Below, piece after piece: positions 1 to 6,939 of a stretch of DNA of 11,695 nucleotides. Position 1 is the first letter of the stretch. Each line of letters begins with the position of its first letter. The position numbers and the translations under genes are program-made. Source of the stretch: Planococcaceae bacterium UBA3378 (lineage in GTDB: Bacteria; Bacillota; Bacilli; Bacillales_A; Planococcaceae); the NCBI GenBank assembly GCA_002359075.1, contig DEQA01000101.1:1-11695 (forward strand). The letters are read 5' to 3'. Under the pieces are notes generated by a model that ran no database searches, had not been told where the DNA came from, and saw only the letters and a program-made list of their open reading frames with translations.

Positions 1-1
1 T

Positions 2-31
2 AAAAAAGCTGCTTCAAAAATCTGAAGCAGC
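2..31 (-). terminator. Rho-independent terminator of the AGCS symporter gene
   Basis: A perfect 9-bp stem (8-16 with 23-31, GCTGCTTCA/TGAAGCAGC) closes a 6-nt loop. Read on the minus strand it is followed by a run of six T (plus-strand A at 2-7). It lies just past the symporter stop codon at 42-44, so it ends that single-gene transcript. Confidence 0.9.
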
Positions 32-41
32 AGTTATTTCT

Positions 42-1589
42 TTATTTTTTATTGCGCTCTTCCCAGAATGTTGCCCCTTTAATGCCTAGCTTAGTAGGGT
101 CAAATACAGGATCCTTGCCTTCCTTCTTTTGCTTCTCATAATCTTTTAATGCGACAATAGCAGGTTTCATAATAATCAGGATGGCTATGACGTTAATCCA
201 TACCATGAGCCCTAGACCGACATCCCCCATCGCCCAGGCTAGATCGGATGTACGTATCGTGCCGTAGAAGGCTGCTACGATGATCACAAATTTTGCAATC
301 CAAATCCCAATCTTTTCTGCCTGGCCGGAGAACAAATAAGCAACATTCGTTTCCGCAATATAGTAATATGCCATAATCGTTGTAAAGGCAAAGAAGAATA
401 ACGCAATCGCTACAAATGGCGCCCCAAAGCCTGGCAATGATTCATTTACCGCAAATTGTGTATACGCTGCCCCTTCTTTAATTGACTGCGCATAAGAAAC
501 TTGTGCCTCACCTGTATAATCATCTTTACCAAATTCCCCAGTGAAAAGGGTAGGATAAATTTCATATGGCTCGCCGTCTACCATGTATGCCTCTCCATCT
601 ACCGTTACCTGTACTTTATCAGCACTTTCGTCATGTACATTATACATGCCTGTAAATAAAATCATAAATGCAGTAGCTGAACAGATTAATAATGTATCGA
701 TATAAACAGAAGCCGCTTGCACTAATCCTTGCTTTGCCGGGTGTGAAACTTCCGCAGCAGCTGCTGGGTGGGCACCTGTACCTTGACCGGCTTCATTTGA
801 GTAAATGCCTCGTTTAACCCCCCAGGCAATAGCCGAACCAATAATCCCCCCGAATATTTCCTGCGCTCCAAAGGCACTGGAGAAGATCAGTGCAATAACA
901 CCAGGTACTTCACTTATGTTAAGGACCACAATAACAAGAGCCATTAAAACATACGCTAATGCCATAAATGGCACGATCACCTGTGCTGCATTCGCAATCG
1001 ATTTAACCCCGCCGATAATAATGACACCAAGTAAAATAGCAATAATAAGACCGATAATCCAGTACTCAATCCCGAATGCATTGTTCATTGCAACGGCTAT
1101 CGCATTCGATTGAACGCCGGGCATCAAAATGAGCATTGCGAGTAATGCGGCTACAGCGAAGATCACCGCAAACCATTTTTGGCCCATTCCCTTTTCGATA
1201 TAAAAGGCTGGCCCGCCTCGATACTCCGTTTCTTTTTCTTCTTTGTAAATCTGAGCTAATGTAGATTCCACATAAGCTGTTGCAGCCCCAATAAAGGCAA
1301 TGAGCCACATCCAGAATACTGCACCTGGTCCACCCATCCCAATTGCTGTTGCCGTCCCCGCAATATTACCTGTCCCTACACGCCCCGAAAGTGCGATAGA
1401 TAAAGCTTGGAAAGAAGAAATTCCTTTTTCTGATTTTTCCCCTTTAAACATTAACACGAACATTTCTTTAATATGGCGAACTTGCAGGAATCTGGTAATT
1501 ATAGAGAAAAAAAGTCCAATCAACATGATTCCATAGATAAACCAAGGTCCCCAGAAAAAATTATTCAGAAAACCAACTACATCTTCCAT
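42..1589 (-). CDS. Sodium:alanine/glycine symporter, AGCS family
   Basis: This 515-residue polytopic membrane protein takes up alanine and/or glycine with a cation, usually Na+. The family signatures are clear: SGRVGTGNIAGTATAIGMGG at about 68-87 and KRGIYSNEAGQGTGAHP at about 259-275, followed by HPAKQGLV near 283-290. Roughly ten hydrophobic segments are visible. It is somewhat longer than common Bacillus AGCS proteins of about 460-490 residues because a hydrophilic loop at about 317-385 carries a local duplication, VDGEAYM then VDGEPYE, at about 330-343. The start is an ATG with a strong purine-rich site (AAGGGGGGCG) a few bases upstream. The gene appears monocistronic with its own promoter and terminator. 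In B. subtilis an unrelated amino-acid permease, ytnA, sits near ytoA, so this may be a positional replacement. The exact substrate (Ala, Gly or Gln) cannot be read from sequence. Confidence 0.93.
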   Translation of the reverse strand: MEDVVGFLNNFFWGPWFIYGIMLIGLFFSIITRFLQVRHIKEMFVLMFKGEKSEKGISSFQALSIALSGRVGTGNIAGTATAIGMGGPGAVFWMWLIAFIGAATAYVESTLAQIYKEEKETEYRGGPAFYIEKGMGQKWFAVIFAVAALLAMLILMPGVQSNAIAVAMNNAFGIEYWIIGLIIAILLGVIIIGGVKSIANAAQVIVPFMALAYVLMALVIVVLNISEVPGVIALIFSSAFGAQEIFGGIIGSAIAWGVKRGIYSNEAGQGTGAHPAAAAEVSHPAKQGLVQAASVYIDTLLICSATAFMILFTGMYNVHDESADKVQVTVDGEAYMVDGEPYEIYPTLFTGEFGKDDYTGEAQVSYAQSIKEGAAYTQFAVNESLPGFGAPFVAIALFFFAFTTIMAYYYIAETNVAYLFSGQAEKIGIWIAKFVIIVAAFYGTIRTSDLAWAMGDVGLGLMVWINVIAILIIMKPAIVALKDYEKQKKEGKDPVFDPTKLGIKGATFWEERNKK

Positions 1590-1634
1590 ATAACGCCCCC
1601 CTTTGCTTTGAAATATTTTATTATTTTGAAATCC

Positions 1635-1663
1635 ACTATATTACAGAATACCTATACATTCAA
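1635..1663 (-). promoter_or_regulatory. Sigma-A-like promoter for the AGCS symporter
   Basis: On the minus strand there is TTGAAT (1658-1663), a 17-nt spacer and TATAGT (1635-1640). This gives a leader of about 40 nt before the symporter start. No T-box or riboswitch fits into so short a leader. Confidence 0.65.
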
Positions 1664-1713
1664 CTAATTTTTGAAAAATTTAGAATATTATTTTTTCACC
1701 TTTTGAAGAATAA

Positions 1714-1745
1714 TAAAAAACGCAATGAACGATCTGTTCATTGCG
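1714..1745 (-). terminator. Rho-independent terminator of the YtpA-like gene
   Basis: A perfect 10-bp stem (CGCAATGAAC 1721-1730 with 1736-1745) closes a 5-nt loop. The minus strand continues into TTTTTTATTATT. It starts a few bases after the hydrolase stop codon (1751-1753). The plus-strand side also has a T run, but no plus-strand gene lies upstream, so it is assigned to the minus strand. Confidence 0.88.
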
Positions 1746-1750
1746 CTTTT

Positions 1751-2554
1751 TTACGGGATAATATAACCGAGGGATCGTAAACTATTATTCATAAAATCTT
1801 TTGTCAGCTGGAAAATTTCTTCGCGCTCCATTTCAAAAAAGAGGCTGCTTAAACTGTCTTTCCATTCCTTATATTGAAAGTGGGAAAGATTTTGCTGCAT
1901 CAGCCATTGCTTTGAAGCTGCTGTATCTGTAATGCTATCACGCCCGCCCGTCATGAGGAGGACCGGTAAAGTCGGCAGCCTTACTTCGGGGTCCTTCCAC
2001 ATTTTCATCAGCTGCTGCAATTCCCGGTACCATTTTACAGTGACAACTGTATTAAACGGTACCTCATCTTTCATTTCCTCATACACCTCAAAATTACGCG
2101 TCAATGTATTATAGGTGATTTCATGTTTTAGTTTGACGTTTGAAGTAATAGCACTAAGGCTCGATAAGGCTTTCGAAAGCTTCCCGGGTTCTAGTTTCAG
2201 GTGAAGCCAAGGTGACACCATAATGAGACCTGCGCAGTCCAGCTTATTACGAAATACTGCACGTGCAGCAATAGTCGCTCCTAGCCCGTTCCCTATTATG
2301 AATACTGGTAAATCTTCTGTTTGGGCAACTTGAATTAACTGTTTTGCGTAAGTATAGTATTCCTGAAAATCCTCATCATGATAGCGGTGATTTTTCCCCT
2401 GCTCCCCATGCCCTGGTAAATCTCCCATTACAACGTGAAATCCTGAGCCGCGTAACTTTTCAATAAGCCACGCATACCAGGCGTGATGCTCATACGCACT
2501 ATGAAAAATTGCTACAACCGCTTTTGGCTGCTCCTCAGCATCCCATTTCCACAT
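1751..2554 (-). CDS. YtpA-like alpha/beta hydrolase fold protein, probably catalytically inactive
   Basis: A 267-residue cytosolic protein of the alpha/beta hydrolase (monoglyceride-lipase-like) fold. It resembles B. subtilis YtpA, a lysophospholipase linked to bacilysocin, in MGDLPGHG, WYRELQ and the EWK...EMERE tail. However, the nucleophile elbow reads GNGLG where YtpA has GHSMG, so the catalytic Ser is Gly (residue 90 from this start). The catalytic His position is Ser (236), and the oxyanion-side HG is HS (18-19). Only the acid-loop Asp (206, GGRDS) remains. The frame is open from start to stop, so this looks like a maintained pseudoenzyme rather than a frameshifted pseudogene. I chose the ATG at 2552-2554 (MWKWDAEE) because a perfect AGGAGG lies 7 nt upstream and YtpA begins the same way; the ATG eight codons earlier lies ahead of that site. 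It is divergent from ytoA. Confidence 0.85.
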   Translation of the reverse strand: MWKWDAEEQPKAVVAIFHSAYEHHAWYAWLIEKLRGSGFHVVMGDLPGHGEQGKNHRYHDEDFQEYYTYAKQLIQVAQTEDLPVFIIGNGLGATIAARAVFRNKLDCAGLIMVSPWLHLKLEPGKLSKALSSLSAITSNVKLKHEITYNTLTRNFEVYEEMKDEVPFNTVVTVKWYRELQQLMKMWKDPEVRLPTLPVLLMTGGRDSITDTAASKQWLMQQNLSHFQYKEWKDSLSSLFFEMEREEIFQLTKDFMNNSLRSLGYIIP

Positions 2555-2663
2555 TAGCCTTCCTCCTAAAATTCTCATTCATTGTTATTAGAAAAGTTTG
2601 TTTATTTATTTCTTACTATTTGTTACGATTATTATATATTAGCTTGAAATGAGGCGAAAGAAT
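2555..2663. promoter_or_regulatory. AT-rich divergent intergenic region, ytpA-like/ytoA
   Basis: This 109-bp spacer must hold both outward promoters. On the plus strand TATATT at 2635-2640 is a plausible -10, with CTTACT at 2612-2617 as a poor -35 at 17 nt. I see no convincing -35/-10 pair on the minus strand. The ytoA ribosome site GAGG (2651-2654) and the hydrolase site AGGAGG (2562-2567 complement) bound the region. Confidence 0.4.
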
Positions 2664-3176
2664 ATGATTTACCCTTATAAAGATCAAATTCCAAACATAG
2701 ACCCATCTGCCTTTGTCGCTGATTATGTTACCATTACAGGCGACGTTACAATCGGTGCGGAAACGACAATCTGGTTTAATACTGTCATTCGGGGGGATGT
2801 AGCGCCAACCGTTATAGGCAGCCGTGTCAGTATTCAGGATTTGAGCTGTCTTCACCAAAGTCCTAATCGCCCTCTTATTATTGAAGATGAAGTAACAGTC
2901 GGCCATCAGGTGACATTACATAGCTGTATCATCCGTAAACGGGCCCTGATCGGCATGGGCTCCATTATTCTAGACGGTGCGGAAGTCGGAGAGGGTGCGT
3001 TTATCGGAGCCGGCAGTCTTGTCCCGCCCGGCAAAAAAATCCCTCCTAACTCGCTGGCAATGGGCAGTCCGGCAAAGGTCATCCGTGAAATTACCCCGGA
3101 GGACCGCGAAGACATGGACCGGATCATCCGAGAGTATGTAGAAAAAGGGAAATATTATAAATCACTTCAAAAGTAA
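2664..3176 (+). CDS. ytoA: Gamma-carbonic-anhydrase-like hexapeptide protein YtoA
   Basis: A 170-residue left-handed beta-helix protein of the gamma-carbonic anhydrase/YrdA/PaaY family, closely resembling B. subtilis YtoA. Hexapeptide-repeat character runs from about 12 to 125. The three His expected to bind the metal are visible: H64 (LHQSP) and the pair H81/H86 in GHQVTLHS. The RGDVAPT segment (about 43-49) and Q58 of IQD are family-typical. Such proteins form trimers with Zn2+ or Fe2+ between subunits. Carbonic anhydrase activity is often weak or absent in this branch, so the reaction is not assured. I chose the ATG at 2664 (MIYPYKD, as in YtoA), with GAGG 9 nt upstream. An in-frame ATG at 2649 overlaps that ribosome site and is unlikely. 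The gene is monocistronic and has its own terminator. Confidence 0.92.
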   Translation: MIYPYKDQIPNIDPSAFVADYVTITGDVTIGAETTIWFNTVIRGDVAPTVIGSRVSIQDLSCLHQSPNRPLIIEDEVTVGHQVTLHSCIIRKRALIGMGSIILDGAEVGEGAFIGAGSLVPPGKKIPPNSLAMGSPAKVIREITPEDREDMDRIIREYVEKGKYYKSLQK

Positions 3177-3184
3177 CAAGCAGG

Positions 3185-3209
3185 AAGCTCGCCTATTGGC
3201 GGCTTTTTT
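3185..3209 (+). terminator. Rho-independent terminator of ytoA
   Basis: AAGC-T-CGCC (3185-3193), loop TATT, GGCGGCTT (3198-3205), giving an 8-bp stem with one bulged T. It is followed by TTTTTT and starts 8 nt after the ytoA stop. Confidence 0.85.
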
Positions 3210-3356
3210 CTATTATATAATATATTTCAAGACTTCTCAGAAATGAAAGGATAAGTCTCAGGCTATCAAACTGCCTAAATCTTTATGCCGGCTATAATAT
3301 ATAGTTAAAAAGAGTAAGTATCATTTACTTATCCCACGCCTTGTTCTTACGAGCTA
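3210..3356. other. Gene-free spacer between convergent terminators
   Basis: These 147 bp lie between the ytoA and metK terminators. I see no credible coding region. There is a TATAAT hexamer (3293-3298) without a supporting -35, and a short 6-bp inverted repeat TAAGTA/TACTTA around 3314-3331. Nothing here can be assigned a function. Confidence 0.5.
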
Positions 3357-3388
3357 AAAAAGCCGCCACATCCAGTGACGGCCTTTTT
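3357..3388 (-). terminator. Rho-independent terminator of metK
   Basis: On the minus strand a GC-rich hairpin, GCCGTCAC/GTGGCGGC type (3362-3382) with one internal mismatch and loop TGGAT, is followed by TTTTTTA. Outer A/T pairs extend the stem. It lies 20-50 nt past the metK stop (3406-3408). Confidence 0.88.
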
Positions 3389-3405
3389 TATTCGGCATAC
3401 CTCTA

Positions 3406-4602
3406 TTATAGACCGGCTTTTTCGCGAAGAGCCTCAGCCTTGTCCGTTTTCTCCCATGGTACATCCAGGTCTGTACGGCCAAAATGTCCATACGCCGCTG
3501 TTTGCTTATAAATCGGACGACGCAGGTCAAGCATTTTAATGATGCCGGCTGGTCGTAAATCAAACAGTTCACGTACCCATTCCACGATTTTGCTTTCTTC
3601 TACTTTGCCGGTACCGAATGTATCGACTGCAATCGATACAGGACGAGCTACCCCGATTGCATAAGCAAGCTGTACTTCAGCACGATCTGCAAGACCTGCC
3701 GCTACAATGTTTTTAGCAACATAGCGCGCTGCATAGGCTGCCGAACGGTCAACTTTTGTGGCATCCTTACCAGAGAAAGCACCGCCGCCGTGACGTGCAT
3801 AACCACCGTACGTATCAACGATGATTTTACGGCCAGTAAGCCCTGCATCTCCTTTAGGCCCGCCAATAACAAACCGGCCTGTTGGGTTAATGAAATATTT
3901 TGTGTTTACATCAATTAAGTTTGCGGGTACTACTTTATTGATTACCACTTCTTTGATGTCTTTTTGGATTTGCTCTAATGTGACTTCTTCATCATGCTGT
4001 GTAGATAAAACGATTGTATCAACACGTACAGGTTGATTGTTCTCGTCATATTCCACAGTCACTTGTGTTTTTCCATCCGGACGTAAGTAAGGCAGTTCAC
4101 CTGATTTACGAGCTTCAGTTAAACGGCGAGCCAGCTTATGCGCCAAACTGATAGGTAGCGGCATCAGTTCCGGCGTCTCGTTGCAGGCATAGCCGAACAT
4201 TAAGCCCTGGTCACCGGCACCAATTGCCTCTAGCTCTTCGTCGGTCATTGCACCTTCACGAGCTTCAAGCGCTTGGTCAACACCTTGTGCGATGTCAGGT
4301 GATTGCTCACCAAGGGCTACAAGTACTGCTAAGTTTTCAGCATCAAAGCCGTATTTCCCGCGTGTATAGCCGATTTTTTCTACTGTATCACGCACAATCC
4401 CCTTAATATCTACGTATGTAGATGTCGTTACTTCACCGGAAACTAATACAAGTCCTGTAGTAACAGTTGTTTCACACGCAACACGAGCGTTTGGATCTTC
4501 TGCTAGAATAGCATCTAAAATGGCATCTGAAATTTGGTCACAAATCTTGTCTGGATGCCCTTCAGTTACACTTTCTGATGTAAACAGTCGACGGTTTGTC
4601 AT
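3406..4602 (-). CDS. metK: S-adenosylmethionine synthetase (methionine adenosyltransferase)
   Basis: A 398-residue cytosolic enzyme that makes SAM from methionine and ATP with release of PPi and Pi. It is full length and very close to B. subtilis MetK. Landmarks are SVTEGHPDKICDQ at 11-23 (H16 and D18 active site), the GAGDQGLMFGYACNET loop at 128-142, DTYGGYARHGGGAFSGKD at 263-280 with the P-loop-like GGGAFSGKD, and DLRRPIYKQTAAYGHFGR near the C-terminus. The start is the ATG at 4600-4602 (MTNRRLFTSES) with AGGAGG 8 nt upstream. The frame stays open for 21 codons upstream to an ATG at 4665, but that ATG lacks a ribosome site and the extension is not conserved in the family. The gene is transcribed alone behind a SAM-I riboswitch, so its own product represses it. 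Confidence 0.98.
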   Translation of the reverse strand: MTNRRLFTSESVTEGHPDKICDQISDAILDAILAEDPNARVACETTVTTGLVLVSGEVTTSTYVDIKGIVRDTVEKIGYTRGKYGFDAENLAVLVALGEQSPDIAQGVDQALEAREGAMTDEELEAIGAGDQGLMFGYACNETPELMPLPISLAHKLARRLTEARKSGELPYLRPDGKTQVTVEYDENNQPVRVDTIVLSTQHDEEVTLEQIQKDIKEVVINKVVPANLIDVNTKYFINPTGRFVIGGPKGDAGLTGRKIIVDTYGGYARHGGGAFSGKDATKVDRSAAYAARYVAKNIVAAGLADRAEVQLAYAIGVARPVSIAVDTFGTGKVEESKIVEWVRELFDLRPAGIIKMLDLRRPIYKQTAAYGHFGRTDLDVPWEKTDKAEALREKAGL

Positions 4603-4823
4603 TTGTCTTCCTCCTAAAAATACCTTGCGCGACAGCGCGTATTTGATACGGTACTCATTACCCATGTATGTCTACCCGTACGGATTAAAAAAGCCGCTGC
4701 TAACTTTTACACGAGGATTTAGAAAGGCCCGGAATAATGAAGAGAAGCATGTCCCACTTATCCTCTCTTACATGAGGATGGCATAAACAATGAATCTTCA
4801 TTCTGCTCTTTTCAAAAGTAAAA
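4603..4823 (-). other. Long metK leader between riboswitch terminator and start codon
   Basis: About 220 nt separate the S-box terminator from the metK start, which is long for such leaders. On the minus strand it holds a 6-bp hairpin ATCCTC/GAGGAT (about 4762-4781) and a weak terminator-like AAAAGTT/GGCTTTT hairpin running into T (about 4686-4708). A GCGC-TGTC-GCGC hairpin (4627-4638) sits just above the ribosome site. A 33-codon reading frame (4700-4801) starts with a poorly supported ATG. No known regulatory RNA is recognised in this part. Confidence 0.45.
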
Positions 4824-4857
4824 CAAAAAAATCCCTTCGCTCATTATGAGGAAAGGA
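4824..4857 (-). terminator. Regulated terminator of the metK S-box leader
   Basis: On the minus strand TCCTTTC-CTCA-loop-TGAG-C-GAAGGGA forms an 11-bp stem with one bulged C and a TG wobble (4832-4857), followed by seven T. Its 5' arm CCTTTCCTC can alternatively pair with GAG-T-GAAAGG, which starts inside the 3' strand of riboswitch helix P1 (about 4872-4882). This is the usual SAM-dependent antiterminator/terminator switch. Confidence 0.88.
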
Positions 4858-4879
4858 GTCATGTTTTCGTTACCTTTCA

Positions 4880-4996
4880 CTCTTATCGTTCAAGGAATAA
4901 ATCCTTGCATCAGGTTGGCACCAACACGTTACGAAAATCGTATTGCAGGTTGCCGGGTTTCATAGGGCCTGACCCTCCACCAGCTCGGGATAAGAG
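4880..4996 (-). promoter_or_regulatory. SAM-I (S-box) riboswitch aptamer upstream of metK
   Basis: On the minus strand the leader opens with CTCTTATC and closes with GATAAGAG, forming helix P1. Between them are the hallmark S-box blocks GGTGGAGGG, GGCCC-ATGAAACCCGGCAACC, the GGTGCCAACCTG block and the downstream AAGGA/TCCTT helix. The aptamer is about 117 nt, a normal size. When SAM binds, P1 is stabilised and the following terminator forms, so metK is shut off when SAM is abundant. The order aptamer, terminator, metK is the standard Bacillales arrangement. Confidence 0.97.
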
Positions 4997-5013
4997 TATC
5001 CGTTCAATTTTAC

Positions 5014-5042
5014 ATGGTACGAAATTTGTTTCATCTTGTCAA
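5014..5042 (-). promoter_or_regulatory. Promoter of the metK riboswitch transcript
   Basis: A perfect -35 TTGACA (5037-5042) on the minus strand, a 17-nt spacer and -10 TACCAT (5014-5019) place the start near 5007, about 10 nt before riboswitch helix P1. The -35 lies between the two elements of a pckA promoter on the other strand. Confidence 0.75.
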
Positions 5043-5054
5043 ACGATTTATAAT
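5026..5054 (+). promoter_or_regulatory. Candidate distal pckA promoter
   Basis: TTGTTT (5026-5031), a 17-nt spacer and a perfect TATAAT (5049-5054) on the plus strand. It interlocks with the divergent metK promoter, so polymerase cannot occupy both at once. Confidence 0.55.
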
Positions 5055-5118
5055 GGTTTTAAGATTTATAAAAAAATCAAAAAATAAATTCATGATTAGT
5101 ATAGATTATTTAGATCAA

Positions 5119-5129
5119 TGTGTTATACT
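5119..5129 (+). promoter_or_regulatory. CcpN-type operator over an extended -10 promoter of pckA
   Basis: TGTGTTATACT matches all 11 positions of the CcpN consensus as I recall it from B. subtilis (TRTGHYATAYW). CcpN represses pckA and gapB in glucose-grown cells there. The same bases contain an extended -10, TG-T-TATACT (5121-5129). A bound repressor would therefore sit on the promoter. The -35 region at 17 nt is poor, as expected for an extended -10 promoter. A weaker inverted match lies near 5097-5107. Confidence 0.65.
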
Positions 5130-5196
5130 ATTTTTGAATTAGTCACTAACCTCCCTCACCTAGGGGAACTATATAAAAAAGGATGGTATTTAATCG

Positions 5197-6783
5197 ATGA
5201 ATTCAGTAGATATCAACAACGAACTGAAGGAATTATTAAGCGGGGCAAATATTAACGTTCAACTATGTGTACCAGAATTAGTTGAAAAGGCTACATCACG
5301 GGGGGAAGCTACATTAACAGTAGAGGGCGCTTTACGTGCTGAAACTGGTAAATACACTGGCCGTTCCCCTAAAGATAAATATATGGTTGAAGAAGAGTCT
5401 TCTAAAAACAAAATTGGCTGGGGCAAAGTGAACAAGCCAATTTCGACAGAAGTTTTCGACAACCTTTACGTAAAAGTGATCAACTACTTAAAAGAGAAAG
5501 ACGAGTTATTCGTATTCAAAGGATTTGCAGGAGCTGACAAAGACTCTCAGCTATCGATCCAAGTTGTAAACGAATATGCTTGGCATAATCTTTTCTGTCA
5601 TCAATTATTCATCCGCCCAACAGCTGAAGAATTAGCCAATCACGAATCACAGTTCACGATTGTATCAGCACCATCTTTCAAGGCTGATCCATCAGTTGAT
5701 GGTACAGCATCAGAAGCATTCATCATTACATCATTAGAAAAAAGAATCATCCTTATCGGCGGTACAGAGTACGCTGGTGAAATGAAAAAATCAATCTTCG
5801 GTATTATGAACTACCTATTACCAGAGCAAGGAATCTTCCCAATGCACTGTTCTGCCAATGTAGGTGAGGAAGGCGATGTAGCATTATTCTTCGGTCTTTC
5901 AGGTACTGGTAAAACGACTTTATCGGCAGATGCTGACCGCAAGCTGATCGGTGACGATGAGCATGGCTGGTCTGATAACGGCGTATTCAATATTGAAGGT
6001 GGATGCTACGCAAAAACTATTAATCTTTCTGCAGAAAAAGAGCCGGAAATATACAACGCCATCAAGTTCGGTACTGTTCTTGAAAATGTTGCTGTACATC
6101 CGGAAACACGTACATGCGACTATGACGACGGTTCATTAACTGAAAATACACGTGCGGCTTATCCAATCCATTACATTGATAATATTGTTACACCATCTGT
6201 TGCAGGCCATCCAAAAACAATCATCTTCTTAACTGCAGATGCTTTTGGCGTATTGCCTCCAATTTCAAAATTAACAAAAGAACAAGCAATGTATCATTTC
6301 TTAAGCGGCTTCACTTCAAAGCTTGCTGGTACAGAACGCGGTGTAACAGAGCCGGAACCAGTATTCTCTACATGCTTCGGTTCTCCATTCCTACCGCTTC
6401 CAGCAACTGTGTATGCTGAAATGCTAGGTAAAAAAATCGACGAGCACGGTTCTCAAGTATTCCTTGTTAACACTGGCTGGACTGGCGGCGAATACGGCGT
6501 AGGTTCCCGTATGAAGCTTTCTTATACACGTACAATGGTTCGTGCAGCAATTGATGGTAAGCTAAATGATGTGGAAACAATTCAAGACGGCGTATTTGGA
6601 TTAAACATTCCTGTAGCTGTTGAAGGTGTACCTACTGAAGTATTAAATCCACGCGAGGCTTGGGCAGATAAGGCTGCATATGACAAAAAAGCGGCTGAGC
6701 TAGCTGAGCTATTTAAAAACAATTTCAAAAAATTTGAAGATGTTGCTGAAGAAATCGAAAAAAAAGGCGGCCCTTTACTATAA
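5197..6783 (+). CDS. pckA: Phosphoenolpyruvate carboxykinase (ATP)
   Basis: A 528-residue cytosolic enzyme catalysing oxaloacetate + ATP to PEP + CO2 + ADP, the first committed step of gluconeogenesis. Its length and sequence match B. subtilis PckA. Visible landmarks are TGRSPKDK at 54-61 (substrate Arg56), GGTEYAGEMKKS at 188-199 (Y192, K198), MHCSANVG with metal ligand H217, the P-loop GLSGTGKTTLS at 233-243, and LIGDDEHGW at 250-258 with the metal-binding Asp pair. K198, H217 and D254 fall where the E. coli Mn2+ ligands K213, H232 and D269 would be. The ATG at 5197 has GGATGG 10 nt upstream. A five-codon frame (ATG at 5184) ends in a TGA overlapping this start. The gene is monocistronic, with a probable CcpN operator upstream and a hairpin after the stop. 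Confidence 0.98.
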   Translation: MNSVDINNELKELLSGANINVQLCVPELVEKATSRGEATLTVEGALRAETGKYTGRSPKDKYMVEEESSKNKIGWGKVNKPISTEVFDNLYVKVINYLKEKDELFVFKGFAGADKDSQLSIQVVNEYAWHNLFCHQLFIRPTAEELANHESQFTIVSAPSFKADPSVDGTASEAFIITSLEKRIILIGGTEYAGEMKKSIFGIMNYLLPEQGIFPMHCSANVGEEGDVALFFGLSGTGKTTLSADADRKLIGDDEHGWSDNGVFNIEGGCYAKTINLSAEKEPEIYNAIKFGTVLENVAVHPETRTCDYDDGSLTENTRAAYPIHYIDNIVTPSVAGHPKTIIFLTADAFGVLPPISKLTKEQAMYHFLSGFTSKLAGTERGVTEPEPVFSTCFGSPFLPLPATVYAEMLGKKIDEHGSQVFLVNTGWTGGEYGVGSRMKLSYTRTMVRAAIDGKLNDVETIQDGVFGLNIPVAVEGVPTEVLNPREAWADKAAYDKKAAELAELFKNNFKKFEDVAEEIEKKGGPLL

Positions 6784-6828
6784 CCGGACACTGCTTTTCG
6801 AACATATAGCAATCTTCTTTCATATAAT

Positions 6829-6855
6829 AAGGAGCAGCCTTTGCGGCTGCTCCTT
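6829..6855 (+). terminator. Terminator hairpin after pckA, possibly bidirectional
   Basis: A perfect 11-bp stem, AAGGAGCAGCC (6829-6839) with 6845-6855, closes loop TTTGC. The plus side continues GTCGTTTCTTTATTT, an interrupted T tract. The minus side gives TTATTATATG. It may also stop the convergent ytmA transcript, which has no obvious hairpin of its own nearer to its stop at 6940. Confidence 0.75.
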
Positions 6856-6939
6856 GTCGTTTCTTTATTTCATTCTACTGAACGCTTTTCCTGTATAAAA
6901 TAGTAAAAGTGCTTTCCTATGGCTTATCGCCTGAAACAT

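Noticed and set aside
805..1113. 102-codon open frame on the plus strand inside the symporter gene
   Set aside because: It is antisense to a well-conserved gene, has low-complexity composition and no ribosome site; a shadow of the real frame.
3210..3356. Possible small RNA in the spacer between ytoA and metK terminators
   Set aside because: A lone TATAAT without a -35 and only a 6-bp hairpin; not enough to claim an RNA gene.
4603..4665. N-terminal extension of MetK by 21 codons to an upstream ATG
   Set aside because: There is no ribosome site before the upstream ATG, a perfect AGGAGG precedes the ATG at 4602, and MetK proteins begin at the NRRLFTSES region.
4905..5087. 60-codon open frame on the plus strand across the riboswitch
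   Set aside because: It lies on the complement of the S-box aptamer and promoters; no coding signature.
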